Below, piece after piece: positions 58,190 through 64,000 of a DNA stretch of 64,000 nt. The notes beneath the pieces were generated by a model, which did not search any database, had not been told where the DNA came from, and saw only the letters and a list, made by a program, of their open reading frames with translations. Numbering within the stretch: position 1 is the stretch's first letter; every line of letters starts with the position of its first letter. The stretch comes from Dipteris shenzhenensis (taxonomy: Eukaryota; Polypodiophyta; Polypodiopsida; Gleicheniales), in the NCBI GenBank assembly GCA_047967505.1, contig CM106539.1; one strand, 5' to 3'. The position numbers and the translations under genes were made by a program.

Positions 58190-60830
58190 ACTTAGTCTTT
58201 AACCGTTATGGGCCTATTGGTCAACAGAGTCCAAATGGAGAAATGAAAACCCACACCCTTCATAGCAACCCGACATAAATTGAAAAGATGCGGAGAGGTT
58301 TCCAAGAATGTAGCACAAACAAGACAATTACTACAAGCAATCTGCTGCTTTCGCAACTGGTTCCCCATGGGAGTCCTCCAACTAGCATCCCCCAGATGAA
58401 CCCAGTATTTAACCGTTATGAGCCAATGGTCAATGGAGTCCAGATGGAGAAATGAAAATCCCACACCCTTCATTGCCACCGGATCCAATCCGCTGCTTTT
58501 GCAACTAGTTTCCCATGATAGGCCTCCAACTAGCATCCCCCCAATGAACACCTTCCCTTGATATATAAAATCTTAAACCACCAGCCCTGCAAAAGCATTT
58601 CCTTCCACCAGGCGCTGTTCTTTCGGGTGTGCCATACCCATGAGTCTTCTTAGTGATCCAGCGCTTATCTTTCACTGTCGTATGGTACACTTGATTTGTT
58701 GTACGCTGGACTATGTCCTGAAGCTCTCTAAATGCCCAATCTAACCAAGGTTGTTGGTCCTCCAACTGAAATGTCACCAAACGACGTCAGTGCTGCCCTC
58801 ACCTTCTCCCATAACCATACATACCCAAAGGGAACCTGAAAATGTTGTCAGATTTTTTAAAACAACAATGAGTGACCTCTACGGGGCAACAAAGCATCCC
58901 GTATTCTCACAAACCCCAACCAATCCATTCTATTGAATTTTGTCTCTCAATTAGTTTATCAAGACACTCGGTAAGTAGCCGGCACCTCACCTACCATAGA
59001 ATTCAACTGCAACCGCTGATCTGAGGGCTACCATTTAATATTTGCCAACACCTCCTTCCATGAGATCATCAAATGAGAAAGGAGAATTGAAGCCACCACC
59101 TGAACTTGTTGGGAACTTTCACACCAGGTACCATCAATCTTGGTCTTACCATACGAGGGCTTTAGCCATTGCCACCCGTGCTATTGAAATTCACACATAT
59201 CTTGGAGTAAAGGCAATCTCCAAGGAGAATTGAAGCCACCACCCTAACTTGTTGGGAACTTTCACACCAGGTACCATCAATCTTGGTCTTACCATACGAG
59301 TGCTTTGGCCATTGCCACCCGTGCTATTGAAATTCACGCATATCTTGGAGTAAAGGCAATCGCATGTAATTGGACATCTAAGAGGGCCGCCCCCCCTCCA
59401 CTCCTCTTCGGAGTAGTAATATGTTCCCAAGAAACCCACGGCCGTCGTACTTATTTCTTGCTCTTTTCCATAGCATAAATCTATTTGGTTGCTGTATCTA
59501 ATGCAAAGCTTTGGTGATCCATGGCAATAAAGGCAAGAAAAGAGATATCATGCTAATCGATACCCAATTGAACCATACCACCTATTGCTGCGAAGCTCGT
59601 GCATAATCAATGATCATAAGTCTCTACAATATCCAGTCGAGCCATTACCACCTATTGCTGCGAAGCCCGTGTATAATCAATTTGTACATTCGCTATTTTA
59701 TGCAAAATGTTATGAGCTTCAATAAATCCATATTGCCTGCGATGAAATCAAAGTAGAAAGAAAATGTCGCAACCTGTTGGCCAAGACGTTTGCAAAGATT
59801 TTATACATGGCCCCAATCAATGTGATTGGTCTCCATTGATGCAAATTAACTGGGGATGGAGCTATATGCAATAAACGTACGAGCCCAATCTACCAACTTG
59901 TAGGCGTGATACCTGTATTCCACACCTTCTGGAAGATAAAAAGTGAGAGGGGCCTTCAACTCATCACCATACTTACCAAGAAGATAGCTTTGTAAGACTA
60001 CAATATACACAGTCATATTTTTGTTGTTCTAAAGTTCAAATTTGTACATTGGGAAGCCCTTTTGGCAAATGCTTCAACATAGCTTCCACCTCATCCTCGA
60101 AAATCTCTTTCCAACTTGGTTGCAAAAATGTCTAATACCTGGTGACGAACCCAATGAAACAAAGATTCTCAAGCTGCAATGACATCAGCAATGGACCCAA
60201 CAACTTGCAATAATAATTCATACACACATCTATAACAAAAGCAAGCTCAATATCAAGACTCCTTGCCTATCTTGCATCCTAACAATATTCTCATGTGCAT
60301 GCTTTTGCTATAAACGAGCAAAGAAGGCATGTGACTGAAAATTAGAATCCATCGGGACATCCATGCGAGCCATCAGCTTATATCTCACATATCCATTCTC
60401 ATGCAATGCTGCAATCTGACGGGACAACCAATAAAGAACTAGCAGCCATGTGAACCACCTGGTTCAAATCAGCCAGCAACGATTCAATGGTCTACAACTT
60501 TCTCCCTTGAATATGATGCATTCCCATATTGGTGAGCTTTTGAACATTGAGCAGACAGCACTCCGAGATGACACCACAATACCCGTAACATAAATTGGTG
60601 AAAAACGGTATGCTCCAAGAAAGTCTGAACAACCTTTTTTTTAAACAAGAAAAGAAAGTATGAATAACCTTAAGAGGAGCCTTCTCCAGTAATGGCCGAT
60701 GAGCATCCACAGAATGACTATGCATCCCCAATACAAAAGGCAAAGATCTTGTACCACATATTGCATATGTAAATCCTCTGCCACAGGCGTGTAGCCAAGA
60801 CCACATATCTTGTTTCAAAACCTAATTGGC
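58190..60830 (-). pseudogene. LINE (non-LTR) reverse-transcriptase relic
   Basis: On the minus strand, plus 59755-59850 gives PVNLHQWRPITLIGAMYKIF then ANVLANRLRHF. That is the conserved plant L1-type reverse-transcriptase block (WRPISL...YKI.AK.LANRL). Downstream at 58260-58350, CSNCLVCATFLETSPHLFNLC fits the C..C....ET..HLF..C zinc-binding region (zf-RVT) near the end of LINE ORF2. Frames shift repeatedly and stops are common. The endonuclease part is not recognisable and could be lost. Orientation matches the UBA gene. A tandem duplication at 59081-59361 has further disrupted it. Confidence 0.7.
59081..59361. repeat. 143-bp tandem duplication inside the LINE relic
   Basis: GGAGAATTGAAGCCACCACC through CTTGGAGTAAAGGCAATC occurs at 59081-59223 and 59224-59361 with few changes. 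A second smaller duplication (CCACCTATTGCTGCGAAGC..GT.TATAATCAAT) lies at about 59575-59690. Confidence 0.9.
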
Positions 60831-61239
60831 AAACACATTCTAGCGGAGCCGCTCCAACCCATCCATAATAGAGTGAGGTGTCACGACTCACGAGGGAGAG
60901 TTTTTTAGCATATGGGCAGGACCCTGAAAAAACTAGATGGGCAAGGCCATAGGTTGTGGGTAAGGATTAGTGCGTTGGGGGTGAATTGGTGGATTGGTCC
61001 CAAAAGGGGCAGAGCGCCCTAAGGTTTCAAGTTCGTCCATTGGTTGGGCCCCAAAAGTGTCCCACTAGAGGGGCGATGGGGGCAAATGAGAAAGGGGATG
61101 CCACATGGCATTTCCCACGTTTGGATGGAACTAGCAAGGATCTCTATGGAAGCACCTGGAAAACTCACGTAAGAAAAAGAACGACGAGGAGTTCACGTAA
61201 CACGAGGAGTTCACGTCGCACGTACTGTTTGGCTGGAAT

Positions 61240-61425
61240 TGGTACGAACTCCTACTGCTGTACGGACAGCACAGTACAGCTGAGTACGGACCTTTGTGTA
61301 CGGACTGGTGCGTACAGAGTACTTACGGAACTGTGTGCGGATAGCAAAGTTTGTACAGATGTATGGGATTCCAAGGCTATAGGGGTGCCCATGCTGAGTA
61401 CCGGCTGTACGGATGTCCAGATTGA
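61240..61425. repeat. GTACGGA subterminal motif cluster, left
   Basis: TGTACGGACAG, GAGTACGGACC, GTGTACGGACTGG, CTTACGGAACTG, GTACAGATG and TGTACGGATG recur in under 200 bp, all in the same orientation. They face the reverse-complement cluster on the right. Confidence 0.8.
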
Positions 61426-62659
61426 AACCGGCCTTCAATAAATCAAAGGGCAGTAAACTACAAATAACCAGCAAGTATTATTCACAGCAAGTCCTCAGCA
61501 AATACCCAATTAACAAATTGAGTGCCCCTGCACCAAGACAGAGACACGGATGGGCCCCAAACCTTGGCGCCCCTTTCGGTATTTCTTTAATTAAGTGAGA
61601 GATCTTGAATCCAGGTTACACAATGGATACAATTCCTATTGCATCTAGGGCATTCCACATCCATTAGGTATCCACATACCATGCATAACCTCTATTGTTC
61701 ATTGCTCTCACTAAACCTGGCAATAGGCATCCATCTCTATTCCAGATTGGTTGCACTCAGCCCAGAACTGTTACTAGCAGCCCACTCAGCCATTCAATTC
61801 CCCATAGTTGTCACTAGTGCCCAATTAGCAATCCATCTGCTTAAAGCATTCTCCGCCACAAGCAGCACATATCCTGATACATCAACTTGTTTCCCATAAG
61901 AGAACTAGCATCACAACATAGCATCTATGGCAGTCACACCTGTACCATCCCTCTCTTGGGTTCCAGGGATACTTTCATCTCAAGCATGGATTCCCGACCC
62001 TTGCATAATCTGCAACAAGGCTGTACCAGAGATGTGCCATCTGCCTAGCAACGATTGCCTGCAAGTCACCTATCTCCTAGAGAAACCGAAAGCATATTCC
62101 CACACGGAACATGTTACCTACCAAAGGCACCAAATAAGATACACAGTGAATTCGATCCCACTTGCATTCAATGCATTTTCCTCCTCTCAGGAGGCATCAA
62201 TAACCCAAGCAATGACCCTCTTGGGTTCTACTCTCACCCCCCAATGACAATAAGCATCCATCTCTGACCATATACCAGCGTGTGGCTTGGAATTTGTTCT
62301 CTGACAACCCACACGGGAATGAGCAACTTCCCACACTGCCCCTGGTGCCCACTGGCTTATTGGACTACCAAGCATTGGGTGAAAGCATAATGATCGGCCT
62401 ACCATCTCAAGGAAACTGCACTCAAATTGAAAGCATTCACGATGGACTATTCTACCAACTAAATCCCTCTAGTGCAGCTCACAGCATAGAGCAATTACCA
62501 TAATGCATGTGTGATCTCTTCAACAGCCCAAAGCTCAACCAAGCTCATTCATCAGCTAAGCATACCACTTGGAGAGCATTCTTTCCACGCAGCCACCCAA
62601 TTAGCAGCTGGTGCAACCTTGGTACCATTACTTGTGCATGCAGCCCAAGGCAATAGCAA

Positions 62660-62935
62660 GTAGCCCGTACAAGCTGTACAACACACAGCCCCGTAAACTG
62701 TCCGTATAACTTCCGTATGCTGCAATTACCTCCGTACAAGATCCGTACGTTAACGTGAAGCAGTCTGTGCAAGCACCGTACAAATGGCCGTACAAAAACA
62801 TCGGAATAACACGTACATTGTCCGTACACTGACGGAAGTCCGTACGTCGGTCATACACAGCTTTTATGTGATCCATACATAGGCTGTACCAACCCCTAAA
62901 CAGTCTGTACACGCAGCCAACGAACTGGTTCTCGC
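62660..62935. repeat. TCCGTAC subterminal motif cluster, right
   Basis: About twelve copies of CCGTACA, TCCGTAT, TCCGTAC and GTCTGTACA lie in 275 bp, in the orientation opposite to the left cluster. Such clusters are typical transposase-binding regions inside terminal inverted repeats. Function is inferred. Confidence 0.8.
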
Positions 62936-63350
62936 GTGATAACCAATGGGGACCTCGTCGTACAGAATCCTTTTCCCCCAGCTCGTGGGCTCGCACGTCG
63001 TCGTTTCGACTTGTTTCTTTTTATCACTCGCCTGTCGTCGCCTTACATGACGATATTTTTTTTCCACCTGGGTGCTTCCACAAGCTACCTTACCAAAAAC
63101 GTTTGCATGGGCTAGCCACGTGGTAGCCCACACTTTCATTTCCCCTTTGGGATTTAGTTTGCCCCCAAGCCTTCTATGTGGTCAACTCCAATGACCAACT
63201 TGAAATGCATTTGCCCCTTGCTCTCTCTATAGGGTCCATTCCAATGGCCCAACCTTGGATCCTTAGGGCTTTTTTCCCCCTCTTGGACCCAACCACCATT
63301 TTGGTGTAGAGTTCCCACATGCTTCTCAATATGGCTCTTGTCTGTGAGCT

Positions 63351-64000
63351 GTTTTGGAGAGCCGCTATAGGCAAGGAGTTGCACGTTTGTTGCTATTAGA
63401 GAGAGATGCAGGCTCTCGAGGTTGGAGGCTGGTTTTAAATACTATCGTTTACTCATTTGGGCACATCAGTAGTACAGTGGGGATCTTAGGTTGGCAAGGA
63501 GTTGTGTGATCCCATTTGGATTGCTAGTAACAATTTCGGGCATCATGCTGGTACTTGGAACTGATTTGGATGCTTATTAGGATGTATGGTGTGAGCAGAG
63601 CCCAGCAGAGTTATTGCTTGGGATACTCATACCTACTGAGAGTGGGATATGCATTGAATGCAAGTGTGGTTGAATCCACTATGTATATTATCCACAAGGA
63701 TCTCCAAACAATAAAGAAATACCGAAAGAGGCACCAAGGTTTGGGGCTAGTCTGTGTCTTTCTTTTTGAGTAGCTCCCAACCCATTATGTTGTTTATTTG
63801 CTGAATTGCTTAGCTGAGAGTAGTGGCTGGTTAATTGTCCCTTACCGCCCTCTTGTTGGCCTTGAGGCCGGTTTCATAGTTCCGCTGCCGGGACATCACC
63901 ATCTTCTTTAAGGAGGTGAGCCTATGGTTGTCTCTAGTGAAGTATTGCCCACTATGATTGGATTACAGCAAGAAAATCTCAGTAAATACGTCTTACACTG
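63351..64000. other. Window edge, nothing recognised
   Basis: No gene is supported. A minus-strand frame near 63850-63920 reads MSRQRNYETGLKANKRA before a GTAAGG donor-like site. It could be an exon of a gene extending off the window, but there is too little to assign. Confidence 0.3.

Larger units (their letters stand above)
60935..63350. mobile_element. Non-autonomous DNA element with long inverted repeats (MULE-like or foldback)
   Basis: Left (about 60935-61440) and right (about 62660-63350) segments are imperfect reverse complements. Matching blocks, read inward on each side, are GGTGGATTGGTCCC / GGTGGTTGGGTCC, GCCCTAAGGTTTCAAG / GCCCTAAGGATCCAAG, GCCACATGGC / ACCACGTGGC, GGAAGCACCTGG / GGAAGCACCCAGG, AAAAAGAACGACGAGG / AAAAAGAAAC..CGACGACG, then clusters of GTACGGA. 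The ~1.2-kb interior has no transposase. Very long inverted repeats suggest a Mutator-like element, while subterminal motif clusters recall CACTA or hAT elements. Exact ends and the target duplication were not found. Confidence 0.65.

Noticed and set aside
1-64000. tRNA, rRNA and small nuclear RNA genes
   Set aside because: I saw no cloverleaf with A and B boxes or rRNA-like stretch on reading, but this was by eye, so a tRNAscan/Infernal run would be needed to exclude them.

Overview
This window looks like nuclear DNA of a land plant. Genes are sparse, introns are large, the intergenic DNA is AT-rich and full of microsatellites and tandem duplications, and the transposable elements are typical plant ones. 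The only gene that reads intact from start to stop is a plant-type phospholipase D alpha. The relic families suggest a non-seed plant (fern, lycophyte or bryophyte), but that is a weak inference and I cannot name a species.

Layout. 0-2.5 kb: microsatellite and pyrimidine-rich DNA. 2.5-6.4 kb, minus strand: a decayed intron-rich gene with a ParB-like GNHR region and a C-terminal amino-methyltransferase (AdoMet) motif. 6.8 kb and 18.0-18.25 kb: copies of a perfect palindrome centred on GTCGAC. 8,761-16,145: a complete but defective Copia LTR retrotransposon with 349-bp LTRs, an AAAGG target duplication, a tRNA-Met primer site and a very long leader. 20.9-22.2 kb, minus strand: a decayed transposase-like gene. 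22.7-25.0 kb: short tandem and direct repeats.

25.5-31.06 kb, minus strand: phospholipase D alpha, three coding exons with a roughly 3-kb first intron. A G-box-bearing hairpin lies about 130 bp upstream of its start codon. 34.6-37.2 kb: three tandem copies of an unusual ~896-bp unit. 37.5-41.9 kb, plus strand: a Helitron-type Rep/helicase relic with most of the helicase deleted, followed on the same strand by a four-exon gene ending in a GIY-YIG nuclease domain. 42-47 kb: low-complexity DNA with a possible Gypsy primer site. 48.3-48.5 kb, minus strand: another transposase fragment. 51.7-52.5 kb: a 260-bp direct repeat. 53.0-55.1 kb: a hAT transposase remnant invaded by a tandem duplication. 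57.2-57.7 kb, minus strand: the C-terminal exons of a UBA-domain protein, possibly a rhomboid-like protein. 58.2-60.8 kb, minus strand: a LINE reverse-transcriptase relic. 60.9-63.35 kb: a non-autonomous DNA element with long imperfect inverted repeats carrying clusters of GTACGGA.

The two most unusual items are the Helitron-linked GIY-YIG gene, whose four exons I could join in phase, and the ParB-like plus methyltransferase pseudogene, whose domain order recalls phage and bacterial DNA methylases. Both carry stops or frameshifts here, so their function would have to be studied in intact relatives.
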